A stretch of 50,129 nt of DNA from Bradyrhizobium sp. cir1 (GCF_014198245.1 NZ_JACIHE010000038.1:1-50129), one strand, 5' to 3'. Positions 1 to 8,315 are shown, counted from the first letter of the stretch. Notes: generated from the sequence alone by a model not told the origin. Translations and numbers: made by a program.

Positions 1-99
1 TCTCTCGCCAAGGCATCGGCTGGTCCTCCCAGCCGACAGAGAACTGTCACCCATCCATCCGGTCTACTGTGTTACCTCTCTATCCGGTCTGGACAGTGA

Positions 100-265
100 T
101 TTCTTACCCTCCCCTGGAGGGGGAGGGTCGATCGCGCGCAGCGCGAGCGGGGTGGGGTGATCCCTCCGCACGAACAGTTCCCGTGGGGAGAGATCACCCA
201 CCCCGCTGCGCATTTCGCTGCGCTCCATGCCCAGCGACCCTCCCCCTCCAGGGGAGGGTAAGAAA
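100..265. repeat. long inverted repeat, ~31-bp perfect arms
   Basis: The arms at 100-130 and 235-265 are perfect reverse complements; each contains a CCCTCCCCTGGAGGGGGAGGG-type core. Inside them a second, imperfect inverted pair, around GCGGGGTGGGGTGATC and GATCACCCACCCCGC, extends the foldback. The transcript would form a very long hairpin in either orientation. It resembles the interspersed intergenic repeats of Bradyrhizobium chromosomes. No other full copy is in the window; a short hairpin at 21593-21615 shares only the gggagagg-type core. Confidence 0.8.
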
Positions 266-658
266 GTGAGCTATCTCAATATCTTACATGCCGCCACCGC
301 GCCAACCGCCACTCACCCGCTCCTACTGTGCATGGGGTTGTTTTCGCAGTTTTGTTTTGGGCAGCCCCCGATCCCGGAATCCATTTGACTCCTCCCCGAT
401 TCTGATTCGACTCCGCGCCGTCCCCAATTTTAAGGAACCCGCCATCGAAACGTCGCTTGTGCGACGGGGCAAAACTCCATCTAGTGCGCGCCTAAGACGA
501 GTCCCGCGACATGTTGCGTGAACGGAACAGGACTCAACAGGGAGTCAGCGATTCGGCCGCGATTCGTTCTAGAGTCGTTCCGAAGCTTAAAGAGAACGGA
601 AAAAGCGTCGCAAAGTGAAACAGTTGCGCGAGGGATGGGGAGGCGGGCCTGTTGCTCC

Positions 659-815
659 CGTCACCCTGAGGTGGCCGCTTCTTCAGCGGCCCTCGAAGGG
701 CGACGGGCCCCACCGGTGCCGCCAGCACGCTCTAGGCTGGCATCCGGGCCGTGCATCCTTCGAGGCTCGCCCCACGGCGCAATGGCGCCGCAGGGCTCGC
801 GCCTCAGGATGACGG
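659..815. repeat. interspersed inverted repeat, family A copy 1
   Basis: It begins CGTCACCCTGAGGTGG and ends GCCTCAGGATGACGG, which are reverse complements with few differences. The inner parts CCTCGAAGGGCGACGGGCC and GCATCCTTCGAGGCTCG also pair. The same layout occurs at 20580-20705 and 48198-48340. This is a dispersed foldback element with no coding capacity. Confidence 0.85.
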
Positions 816-882
816 ATCAGTCGCCTCACCGCCCCAAACAGCACTGACATTCGCCCAAATCGGCACTACCTAATCCCCAGAC

Positions 883-3800
883 ATGGCCTTCTCTCCCTCC
901 TCCTTCGCCTCCGAGCGCGCCCTTCACGATCGAGTGCCTGGCGCGGGCGTCACTGCGGTGCTCGGGCCGACCAACACCGGCAAGACCCATCTCGCCATCG
1001 AGCGGATGCTGGCGCATCCCTCGGGCGTGATCGGGCTGCCGCTGCGCCTGCTTGCGCGCGAGGTCTACAACAAGATCGCCGATCGCGCGGGCGTCGAGAG
1101 CGTCGCGCTGGTGACGGGCGAAGAGAAGATCAAGCCGAAGAACCCGCGCTACTGGGTCTCCACCGTCGAGGCGATGCCGCGCGACCTCGACGTTTCCTTC
1201 CTCGCCGTCGACGAGGTCCAGATCGCCTCTGATCTGGAACGCGGCCACGTCTTCACCGACCGCATCCTCAACCGCCGCGGCCGCGACGAGACGCTGCTGT
1301 TAGGGGCTGCCACCATGCGCCCGATCATCGAGCGCCTGTTGCCTGGCGTCTCCATGATCACGCGGCCGCGGCTGTCCAGCCTCGAATTTGCCGGTGATCG
1401 CAAGATCACGCGCCAGCCGCGCCGCACCGCCATCGTCGCGTTCTCGGCGGATGAGGTCTACGCCATCGCCGAGCTGATCCGCCGCCAGCATGGCGGCGCT
1501 GCCGTTGTTCTGGGCTCGCTCTCGCCGCGCACCCGGAACGCGCAAGTGGCGATGTTCCAGAACGGCGACGTCGATTACCTCGTCGCCACCGACGCGGTCG
1601 GCATGGGCCTCAATCTCGACGTCGACCACGTCGCCTTTGCCTCCGACCGCAAGTTCGACGGCTACCAGTTCCGCCGGCTGACGCCGTCCGAATTCGCGCA
1701 GATCGCAGGCCGCGCCGGCCGGGCCACGCGCAACGGCACCTTCGGCACCACGGGCCGCTGCGCGCCGTTCGAGCCCGAGCTCGTCAACGCGCTGCAGAAC
1801 CACACCTTCGATGCCGTGAAGATGCTGCAATGGCGCAACTCGAAGCTGGATTTCTCCTCGCTCGGCGCGCTCCAGGTGTCGCTGAACCTCGCCCCCGGCC
1901 ATGAGGCGCTGACGCGCGCGCCGATCGCCGAGGACATGCGCGTGCTCGACCATGCCGCCCGCGATGTCGAGGTGCGCGATATCGCGCACGGCAAGGCGGC
2001 GGTGGAACGCCTCTGGGAGGCCTGCCAGGTCCCCGATTACCGAAAACTGTCGCCGGCCGCCCATGCCGAGCTGGTGACCACGCTGTACGGCTTCCTGATG
2101 CGGAAGGGCTGCATCCCCGATTCCTGGTTCGCCGCCCAGGTCGAGCAGGCCGACCGCGTCGACGGCGACATCGACACGCTGTCGGCCAGGATCGCGCAGA
2201 TCCGCACCTGGACCTTCGTCGCCAACCGCCCGGACTGGCTGAAAGACCCCGAACGCTGGCAGGGGATCACGCGGGAGGTCGAAAATAAATTATCGGATGC
2301 GCTCCATGAACGCTTGACTGAGCGTTTCGTTGATCGTCGGACCAGTGTATTGATGCGCCGCCTGCGGGAGAACACGAGCTTGAATACTGAAATCGGCAAG
2401 ACCGGCGAAGTCATCGTCGAAGGCCATGTCATCGGCCGCCTCGACGGCTTCACCTTTGCACCGGATGCGGCGGAGGCCGGCTCCGATGCGAAAGCCTTGC
2501 AGGCTGCAGCGCAAGCGGTGCTCGCCGGCGAGATCAACGCGCGCGCCGAAAAACTGGGCAACGCGCCGGACGAGCAGTTCGTGCTCACCTCGGAAGGCAC
2601 CATCCGCTGGACCGGCGATGCCGTGGCGCGGCTGTCCGCCGCAGAGGACGCGCTGCATCCGCGCATCCGCATCATCTCCGACGAGCGCCTCACCGGCGGC
2701 CCCCGCGAGAAGGTGCAGGCGCGGCTCGACCTCTGGCTCAAGACGCATATCGAAAAGCTGCTCGGACCGATGTTCGAGCTCTCCAAGGCCGAGGACGTCA
2801 CCGGCATTGCCCGCGGCATCGCCTATCAGCTGGTCGAGGCGCTCGGCGTGCTCGAGCGTCCCAGAATCGCGAACGAGCTGAAGGATCTCGACCAGCCCTC
2901 GCGCGCGACGCTGCGCAAGTACGGCGTCCGCTTCGGCGCCTATCACATCTATTTCCCCGGCCTGCTCAAGCCCGCCGCGCGTGCGCTCGCTGCGCTCCTG
3001 TGGGCGCTGAAGCAGGACAATGTCGATCTGTCCGCGCTCTCGGGCGCGCAGCATCTGGCCTCGTCGGGCCGCACCTCGTTCCCGGTCGACAAGCAGCTGC
3101 CGCGTGATGCCTATCGCGTGCTCGGCTACAAGCAGGCCGGCGAGCGCGCCGTGCGCGTCGACATCCTGGAGCGTCTTGCCGATCTGATCCGCCCGGCGCT
3201 GGCCTGGCGCGAGAACTCGCCCGGCGAAAAGCCCGCCGGCGCCTTCGACGGCCGCAGCTTTGTGGTGACGCAGGCGATGACCTCGCTCACCGGCTCCGCC
3301 GGCGAAGATTTTGCGTCCGTGCTGCGCGCGCTCGGCTATCGCATGGAGAAACGTCCGCCGCGGCCGGTGAAGCCCGCAGCGCCCGCTGCCGAGACGGTCG
3401 TGGCCGAGACGCCGCCTGCCGAGGGCACCGCGGACACCTCGACCGAGACTGCGGCTGAAGCCGTTGCCGGCTTGCCGGAGGCTCCGGCTTCAGAGGTTGC
3501 TGCCGAAGCTGTCACCGTCGAAGACGCGCCCGGCATGGAGCAGCACGACGAGCCCGCCCCTGAGGAGCCGGCGCTCGAAGCTTCTCCCGAAGCCCCCGTC
3601 ACGCCGGAAGATGCCCCCGGCATCGCGCCGCCGGCCGACGAGGCCGCTGCGCCGGTTGAGACCTCCGGCCTGGAAGCTGCAGCTGCCGAGACCGCCGCCA
3701 CCGAAGCCGCTGCATCGCCCGATGCTGCCGCGCCTGTCGAAGCCGCTACCGCGCCCGCCGAGCCCGAGCTGGTCGAGGTCTGGCGTCCCGGTGGCCGTCA

Positions 3801-4281
3801 CGAGGATCGCAAGCCGCGCCACGAGCGCCATCGCCACCAGCGTCACCACAATCAGCCGCGTCCGCAGGCCGGTGCCGAAGCCGGCAGCGCGCCCGCGGAA
3901 GCTGCGTCCGGCGAAGCCGCTGAAGGCGCAAAGCCGGGCCATCGCCATGGCGGACATCGGAAAGACTTCCGCAAGGGCCGCGAAGAGGGCGGCGGCGATC
4001 GCCGCGAGCAGCGCAGCGACAACAACCGTCGCTTCGAGGGCAAGGATCGCGATCGGGATCGAGGCAAAGGCAAGCCCGGCGATCGCGACAGTGGCCGCGA
4101 GCACCGTGGTGGCCGCGACCGCGACAAGGGCCGCGACCGTCGCGATCGCGAGTCGGGTCCCTCGCTGCGGCCCTACGCGTCGAGTGCGAACCCGCGCGAG
4201 CGTGATCGTCCGGTCGATCCCAACTCGCCCTTTGCAAAACTCGCCGCGCTGAAAGAGCAGCTGTCCGGTCGGAAGGAGTGA
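883..4281 (+). CDS. SUV3-like superfamily 2 RNA helicase with long disordered tail
   Basis: This 1132-residue protein has a complete SF2 helicase core. Walker A GPTNTGKT is at residues 28-35, a DEVQ motif II at 110-113, ATDAVGMGLN at 235-244 and motif VI GRAGR at 276-280. The order and spelling match the mitochondrial SUV3 type found in alphaproteobacteria, thought to act in RNA turnover. The family-like part ends near residue 820. The rest is an Ala/Pro/Glu-rich acidic stretch (about 826-965) followed by a His/Arg-rich and Arg-Asp/Gly-rich basic tail to the end, both predicted disordered and probably RNA-binding. The stop abuts the S4-domain gene, so the two are probably co-transcribed. Helicase assignment is firm; the in vivo substrate is inferred. 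Confidence 0.93.
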   Translation: MAFSPSSFASERALHDRVPGAGVTAVLGPTNTGKTHLAIERMLAHPSGVIGLPLRLLAREVYNKIADRAGVESVALVTGEEKIKPKNPRYWVSTVEAMPRDLDVSFLAVDEVQIASDLERGHVFTDRILNRRGRDETLLLGAATMRPIIERLLPGVSMITRPRLSSLEFAGDRKITRQPRRTAIVAFSADEVYAIAELIRRQHGGAAVVLGSLSPRTRNAQVAMFQNGDVDYLVATDAVGMGLNLDVDHVAFASDRKFDGYQFRRLTPSEFAQIAGRAGRATRNGTFGTTGRCAPFEPELVNALQNHTFDAVKMLQWRNSKLDFSSLGALQVSLNLAPGHEALTRAPIAEDMRVLDHAARDVEVRDIAHGKAAVERLWEACQVPDYRKLSPAAHAELVTTLYGFLMRKGCIPDSWFAAQVEQADRVDGDIDTLSARIAQIRTWTFVANRPDWLKDPERWQGITREVENKLSDALHERLTERFVDRRTSVLMRRLRENTSLNTEIGKTGEVIVEGHVIGRLDGFTFAPDAAEAGSDAKALQAAAQAVLAGEINARAEKLGNAPDEQFVLTSEGTIRWTGDAVARLSAAEDALHPRIRIISDERLTGGPREKVQARLDLWLKTHIEKLLGPMFELSKAEDVTGIARGIAYQLVEALGVLERPRIANELKDLDQPSRATLRKYGVRFGAYHIYFPGLLKPAARALAALLWALKQDNVDLSALSGAQHLASSGRTSFPVDKQLPRDAYRVLGYKQAGERAVRVDILERLADLIRPALAWRENSPGEKPAGAFDGRSFVVTQAMTSLTGSAGEDFASVLRALGYRMEKRPPRPVKPAAPAAETVVAETPPAEGTADTSTETAAEAVAGLPEAPASEVAAEAVTVEDAPGMEQHDEPAPEEPALEASPEAPVTPEDAPGIAPPADEAAAPVETSGLEAAAAETAATEAAASPDAAAPVEAATAPAEPELVEVWRPGGRHEDRKPRHERHRHQRHHNQPRPQAGAEAGSAPAEAASGEAAEGAKPGHRHGGHRKDFRKGREEGGGDRREQRSDNNRRFEGKDRDRDRGKGKPGDRDSGREHRGGRDRDKGRDRRDRESGPSLRPYASSANPRERDRPVDPNSPFAKLAALKEQLSGRKE

Positions 4282-4285
4282 TCCC

Positions 4286-4561
4286 ACGACCGAGCGGCAG
4301 CGCCTCGACAAATGGTTGTGGCACGCGCGGGTGGTGAAGGCGCGCACCTCCGCGGCCGAGCTGGTCGTATCGGGCCACGTCCGCATCAACGGCGCGCGCG
4401 AGACCTCGCCGGGACATGCGGTCAAGCTCGGCGACGTCCTCACCATCGCGCTCGACCGCACCGTGCGCGTGTTGAAGGTCACTGGCTTCAACGAGCGCCG
4501 CGGCGATGCCGCCTCGGCGCGCGTGCTCTACGAGGAGCTGAGTGAAGCGAAACGCAATTAA
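4286..4561 (+). CDS. S4-domain RNA-binding protein (Hsp15-like), apparent ACG start
   Basis: The product of about 91 residues starts TERQRLDKWLWHARVVKART and continues through a typical S4 fold (AAELVVSGHVRINGARE). The family includes Hsp15, which binds rRNA on stalled 50S subunits. Conserved homology begins at RLDKWLW, yet the frame contains no ATG, GTG or TTG between its upstream stop (TGA inside the helicase gene) and the TTG within KWLW. The codon at the expected start is ACG (4286-4288), seven bases after a strong Shine-Dalgarno GGAAGGAG (4271-4278) that overlaps the helicase stop. I therefore place the start at ACG. Starting at TTG (4316) would remove the first strand of the S4 domain. 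It sits 4 bases after the helicase gene, so it is probably translationally coupled to it. Confidence 0.82.
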   Translation, partial: TTERQRLDKWLWHARVVKARTSAAELVVSGHVRINGARETSPGHAVKLGDVLTIALDRTVRVLKVTGFNERRGDAASARVLYEELSEAKRN

Positions 4562-4693
4562 TTGCGGTTCGAATTCATTTCTTGGTCGATCAAACACATA
4601 AAGCCGTCATGATCGGGCCTTGCCGACCTTGCGGCGCCGGGCCATCCGCGCTACGCAAGCCGCGACTTTTAAAAGAGCTTTTCGGAGCGTTGG

Positions 4694-5032
4694 ATGACTT
4701 ACGTCGTCACTGAAAACTGCATCAAGTGCAAGTACACCGACTGCGTCGAGGTCTGCCCGGTCGACTGCTTCTACGAGGGTGACAACATGCTCGTCATCCA
4801 CCCCGACGAGTGCATCGATTGCGGCGTGTGCGAGCCGGAATGCCCCGCCGACGCCATCAAGCCGGACACGGAACCGGGCCTCGAAAAGTGGCTCCAGGTC
4901 AACGCCGATTACGCCAAGAGCTGGCCGAACATCACCCAGAAGAAAGAATCACCCGCCGACGCGAAGGAATTCGACGGCATGGAAGGCAAGTTCGAGAAAT
5001 ATTTTTCTCCGAACCCCGGCTCCGGCGACTAA
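4694..5032 (+). CDS. fdxA: 7Fe ferredoxin FdxA
   Basis: The 112-residue protein carries the [3Fe-4S]/[4Fe-4S] signature of FdxA ferredoxins: Cys9, Cys12, Cys17, Cys21-Pro in the first half and C40-IDC-GVC-EPEC50-Pro in the second. It also has the conserved acidic C-terminal helix (EKWLQVNADYAKSWPNIT) seen in proteobacterial FdxA. It is a small cytoplasmic electron carrier; its redox partners cannot be read from this window. The ATG is preceded by GGAG at 4684-4687. It lies 132 bases after the S4 gene and 146 before carD. The length matches the family. Confidence 0.95.
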   Translation: MTYVVTENCIKCKYTDCVEVCPVDCFYEGDNMLVIHPDECIDCGVCEPECPADAIKPDTEPGLEKWLQVNADYAKSWPNITQKKESPADAKEFDGMEGKFEKYFSPNPGSGD

Positions 5033-5100
5033 TCCGCGCCCAAACTTAACCCTAATACCTTCGTTGCGGCCGAAAACCAGCCCTCAAGACCCCTAAATCA

Positions 5101-5128
5101 TTGATTTTTGCGGGAAATGTGCTATATT
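5101..5128 (+). promoter_or_regulatory. sigma-70-type promoter for carD, -10 inside an inverted repeat
   Basis: A -35-like TTGATT (5101-5106) and a -10-like TATATT (5123-5128) are separated by 16 bases, in an AT-richer stretch upstream of carD. The arms AATGTGC (5116-5122) and GCACATT (5131-5137) flank the -10 as a perfect 7-bp inverted repeat, as an operator would. The start point would fall near 5135, about 45 bases before the GTG start proposed for carD. Confidence 0.55.
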
Positions 5129-5178
5129 GGGCACATTAAGCCGAACCCCGTCAGCCCCGTTGGCCCCGCTGGGTTCCC

Positions 5179-6201
5179 GTGAAACCAAATGTCGAACAGG
5201 GGCGTGGCAGTTTCCGCGCGCAGGCTGTGTCACAGAAAACGCGTAAAAAGAGTACTTCAGCGAGGGCTTCCCATAAGGAGGCCAAAAAAGTCGCCGCGGC
5301 CAGCCGTAGCGCATCCAAGGGTCGGACCGCGACGAAGGCGCCGGCTGCAAAGTCCTCGAAGAACAAAAGAAGCGCAATGCCTAACAAGACTGCCAAGCCG
5401 GCCGCGAAAGCGACCGTTTCCAAGCCTGCTGCCGCCAAGGCTCCCGCTGCCAAGCCTGCGCCGAAGGCCCCTGTTGCTGCTGCTCCTGCCAAGGCTTCCG
5501 TTGCTGTCAAGGCTCCCGTTGCTGTCAAGGCTCCCGTTGCTGCCAAGCCGGCCGCCAAGCCCGCTGCTGCGCCGAAGGTCGAGGAAAAGAAGGTCGTGAC
5601 CCAGCGTCAGGGCTTCAAGGCCAACGAATTCGTCGTCTATCCCGCTCACGGCGTCGGCCAGATCCTGGCCATCGAGGAGCAGGAGATCGCCGGCGCGAAG
5701 CTCGAGCTGTTCGTCATCAATTTCATCAAGGACAAGATGACGCTGCGCGTTCCGACCGCCAAGGTCGCCAATGTCGGCATGCGCAAGCTGTCCGAGCCCG
5801 CGCTGGTCAAGAAGGCGCTGGAGACCCTCAAGGGCCGCGCCCGCGTCAAGCGCACCATGTGGTCGCGCCGCGCCCAGGAATACGAAGCGAAGATCAATTC
5901 GGGCGACATCGTTGCGATCGCGGAAGTCGTGCGCGACCTCTACCGCTCGGAGTCGCAGCCGGAGCAGTCCTACTCTGAACGCCAGCTCTATGAAGCGGCG
6001 CTCGATCGTCTCTCCCGCGAGATCGCGGTGGTGCAGCACTCGACCGAGACCGAAGCGGTCAAGGAGATCGAGGCCCAGCTCGCCAAGAGCCCGCGCCGCG
6101 CCAATGCCAAGGCGGAAGCCGGCGAAGGCGAGACCGATGCCGAGGGCGATACCGACGATACCGATGGCGACGACACCACCGTTGCCGACGAGGCCGCGTA
6201 A
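5179..6201 (+). CDS. carD: CarD family transcriptional regulator with Lys/Ala-rich N-terminal arm
   Basis: CarD/CdnL proteins bind the RNA polymerase beta subunit and stabilise open promoter complexes. The CarD domain spans about residues 142-300: FVVYPAHGVGQI at the start of the RID part, then the helical DNA-contact part with MWSRRAQEYEAK. It is preceded by some 140 residues made almost wholly of Ala, Lys, Pro and Val, like a histone-H1 tail, and followed by an acidic tail rich in Glu, Asp and Thr. The start is uncertain: GTG 5179 fits the promoter upstream, GTG 5227 is in frame, and ATG 5377 (MPNKTAKPAAK) is a common-looking start that would leave about 75 residues of arm. None has a strong Shine-Dalgarno. 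An intrinsic terminator follows at 6231, so it is probably monocistronic. Confidence 0.9.
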   Translation: MKPNVEQGRGSFRAQAVSQKTRKKSTSARASHKEAKKVAAASRSASKGRTATKAPAAKSSKNKRSAMPNKTAKPAAKATVSKPAAAKAPAAKPAPKAPVAAAPAKASVAVKAPVAVKAPVAAKPAAKPAAAPKVEEKKVVTQRQGFKANEFVVYPAHGVGQILAIEEQEIAGAKLELFVINFIKDKMTLRVPTAKVANVGMRKLSEPALVKKALETLKGRARVKRTMWSRRAQEYEAKINSGDIVAIAEVVRDLYRSESQPEQSYSERQLYEAALDRLSREIAVVQHSTETEAVKEIEAQLAKSPRRANAKAEAGEGETDAEGDTDDTDGDDTTVADEAA

Positions 6202-6230
6202 GCGTCTCGCGTCGATCACAAGAGATCAAG

Positions 6231-6256
6231 AGCCCGGCCGGATGGCCGGGCTTTTT
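6231..6256 (+). terminator. intrinsic terminator of carD
   Basis: A perfect 9-bp stem AGCCCGGCC / GGCCGGGCT with a GGAT loop is followed by TTTTT. It lies 30 bases after the carD stop and is the clearest rho-independent terminator on the plus strand of this window. Confidence 0.92.
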
Positions 6257-6271
6257 GTTGGGTTCGTACTT

Positions 6272-6385
6272 CGTAGGGTGGGTTAGCTCGCGGCTGCGCG
6301 AAGCGCAGTCCGCTAGCGTAACCCACCGGTTCTTCCTCAACGGAAAGGAAAGCGTGGGTTACGGCTTCGCCTAACCCACCCTACG
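6272..6385. repeat. interspersed inverted repeat of the CGTAGGGTGGGTTA type
   Basis: It opens CGTAGGGTGGGTTAG and closes CTAACCCACCCTACG, perfect reverse complements, with a second internal pair around GTAACCCACC and GTGGGTTAC. It lies between the carD terminator and the 3' end of regR, i.e. between convergent genes. The outer arms share CGTAGGGTGGG with the elements at 14846 and 49978, so the three may be subtypes of one family. Confidence 0.85.
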
Positions 6386-6391
6386 TTTGCA

Positions 6392-6925
6392 TCACTTCAC
6401 CGGCCGCTTCTCGAGCTTGCGCGCGAGCGTCCTGCGATGCATCCCCAATCGTCGCGCCGCCTCCGAAATATTGAAATCCGTTTCGATCAGGGTCTGGTGG
6501 ATGCGCTCCCATTCCAGCGTCTTGATCGAGGTCGGCCGGGCGTCGAGTGCGACCTCGGCGTTGCCTTCGGCCTTGTGGAAGGCGGCCTCGATGTCGTCGG
6601 TATTCGACGGCTTTGCCAGATAGTGGCAGGCGCCCAGCTTGATCGCCTCGACGGCGGTCGAGATGCTGGCAAAGCCGGTCAGCACCACGATCAGCATGTC
6701 CTCATCGTGCGTGTGCAGCAGCTCGACGCAGGCGAGCCCCGAGGCGCCGCCGAGCTTGAGGTCGACCACGGCATGGCCGAAGGAGCGCTCCTCCAGCACC
6801 TTCCGCACCTCCTCGATCGAGGCGGCGAGCACGACCTCGTAGCCGCGGCGCTCGAACGAGCGCTTCAGCGTGCGCGCAAAGCCGGAATCGTCCTCGACGA
6901 CGATGAGCGAACGGTCAGGCGTCAA
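6392..6925 (-). CDS. regR: RegR/ActR/PrrA-type redox response regulator
   Basis: The 177-residue protein has a receiver domain (acidic pair in VVEDD near residue 10, phosphoacceptor Asp in VVDLKLGG near 56, VLTG, and Lys in YLAKP) and a short Fis-type DNA-binding helix-turn-helix at the end (ISEAARRLGMHRRTLARKL). This is the layout of the RegA/PrrA/ActR/RegR family that controls respiration, nitrogen and carbon fixation genes in response to redox state. The start is TTG, preceded on its strand by GGAGG; there is no ATG nearby. It overlaps the regS stop by 11 bases, so it is probably coupled to its kinase. Confidence 0.95.
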   Translation of the reverse strand: MTPDRSLIVVEDDSGFARTLKRSFERRGYEVVLAASIEEVRKVLEERSFGHAVVDLKLGGASGLACVELLHTHDEDMLIVVLTGFASISTAVEAIKLGACHYLAKPSNTDDIEAAFHKAEGNAEVALDARPTSIKTLEWERIHQTLIETDFNISEAARRLGMHRRTLARKLEKRPVK

Positions 6926-8315
6926 AGCTGCCTCCGATCGCGAGCGTTGCGAGCGGCAGCGTCAGGCGGACGGTGGCGCCGCGCTTCCTGTGGTTCTCGG
7001 CGGTCACGCTGCCACCCAGCTTGCGCACCACATTCACCACCAGGAACAGGCCGAGCCCGCCGCCGGCGCGGCCCTTGCTGGAGTGATAGGGCTTTCCGAG
7101 CTGCGCCAGCATCTCTGGCGCAAAGCCCGGGCCGCGGTCGGAGATCGACAGCACGAGATTGTCGCCCTCGCGCTCGGCCACAAGCTCGACCCAGTCGCGC
7201 GAAACTTCATAGGCATTGTCGAGCACGTTGAAGATGACCTGCTTCAGCGCGACGTCCGAGACGATGGCGACGTCCTCGCCAAACGTGTTGACGAAATAGA
7301 GCGTGCGCGCCGAACGGGCGTCGCGCCACTCCTCGACCAGCGCGGTGACGAAAGCCGTCACTGTCGTGGGCGAGGAGCCTTCGCCGCGGGCTTCGCCCGC
7401 CGACACCAGGATGCCCGTCACGATCGACTTGCAGCGCTGCAGCGAGGTCTCCATTTCCGCGAGGTCCTCGGCAAGCTCCTGCTTGGCGGCAAGATCCGGC
7501 ATGCGGCGCCAGTCGCTCAGGATGACCGAGAGCGAGGCGAGCGGCGTGCCGAGCTCGTGCGCCGCGCCGGAGGCGAGCAGGCCCATGCGGACGATGTGAT
7601 CCTGCTCGGCCGCATGCTGGCGCAGCGCCGCCAGATGTGCGTCGCGCTCGCGCAAATTCCTGTTGATGCGGGTCACGAACACGACCAGCAGCACGGCGTT
7701 GAGCGCGAAGCCGAGCAGCATGCCTGTTACGGTGAGGCTGTAGGTCTCGCTGATCGGGTTCGGCGGCAGGTCGAGCGGCCGGTACGCCAGCGTCAGCCAG
7801 ACGAAGCACGCGCAGGTCAGCGCCACCAGCGACCAGGTCGAGCGGGCGTCGAGCAGCACGGCAGCCAGCGTCACCTGGAGCAGGAACAGCGAGGTGAAGG
7901 GATTGGTCGCGCCGCCGCTGAGGTAAAGCTGCGCGGTCAGCGCGGCGACGTCGAGCATCAGCGCAACCAGCAGTTCGTTGCTGGAGATCGCGGCGCGATG
8001 GCGCACCCAGACCAGGCTCGAGACGTTGAGCAGCACCAGCGCGCCGATCACCGCACCCATCCGCTCCAGCGGCAGCGGAATGCCGAGCCAGAAATGCACG
8101 CCGCCGATGGTCACGATCTGGCCGACCACCGCGGTCCAGCGCAGCTGGATCAGCAGCGCCATGTTCTTGCGGTTGGTCTCGTCGTCGGTGGGCGCAGCGC
8201 CGATCAGCTCGCTGCGCGTATCCGCCTGCGACTGCAGCGTGACGGCCGGCTCGCCGCCATGGGCGAGCGTCTGCGTTCTTCCGTCGTCAGGCCTGTTCGA
8301 CGATCGTTCCAGCAT
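6915..8315 (-). CDS. regS: RegS/RegB/PrrB-type membrane redox sensor histidine kinase
   Basis: Starting at ATG 8315 gives 466 residues: about six membrane segments (roughly 50-220), then H-box GAAHELGTP with His253 and an ATP-binding domain with GPGFAPEML and GGGLGLFLV motifs. Two family hallmarks are present. GGATNPF (134-140) is the quinone-binding GGxxNPF motif of RegB. The Cys in SLQRCKSI (about 295) matches the redox-active Cys of the dimerisation helix. Both are known from RegB to sense the quinone pool and oxidation state. The start overlaps the SURF1 gene by 29 bases; a later Met (MALLIQL) would remove the N-terminal tail. The position just behind a ubiquinol oxidase operon fits its sensing role. 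Confidence 0.94.
   Translation of the reverse strand: MLERSSNRPDDGRTQTLAHGGEPAVTLQSQADTRSELIGAAPTDDETNRKNMALLIQLRWTAVVGQIVTIGGVHFWLGIPLPLERMGAVIGALVLLNVSSLVWVRHRAAISSNELLVALMLDVAALTAQLYLSGGATNPFTSLFLLQVTLAAVLLDARSTWSLVALTCACFVWLTLAYRPLDLPPNPISETYSLTVTGMLLGFALNAVLLVVFVTRINRNLRERDAHLAALRQHAAEQDHIVRMGLLASGAAHELGTPLASLSVILSDWRRMPDLAAKQELAEDLAEMETSLQRCKSIVTGILVSAGEARGEGSSPTTVTAFVTALVEEWRDARSARTLYFVNTFGEDVAIVSDVALKQVIFNVLDNAYEVSRDWVELVAEREGDNLVLSISDRGPGFAPEMLAQLGKPYHSSKGRAGGGLGLFLVVNVVRKLGGSVTAENHRKRGATVRLTLPLATLAIGGSFDA

Larger units (their letters stand above)
1..882. other. non-coding leader region with repeats
   Basis: No convincing gene is visible in this stretch. The short open frames here lie over inverted repeats and have low-complexity, Arg/Pro-rich translations typical of non-coding GC-rich DNA. 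It holds two long inverted repeats, listed separately, and otherwise about 390 bases (266-658) in which I see no family-level feature. The promoter of the downstream helicase gene should lie in the last 60-200 bases, but I cannot point to a clear -35/-10 pair. Confidence 0.6.

Noticed and set aside
1..882. Possible CRISPR-like or phage remnant at the window start
   Set aside because: The repeats are foldbacks, not regularly spaced direct repeats, and no phage or cas genes are near.
3490..4597. Long minus-strand open frames opposite the helicase tail
   Set aside because: They mirror Ala/Pro/Arg-rich coding DNA with high GC at third positions; no start signals or domains.
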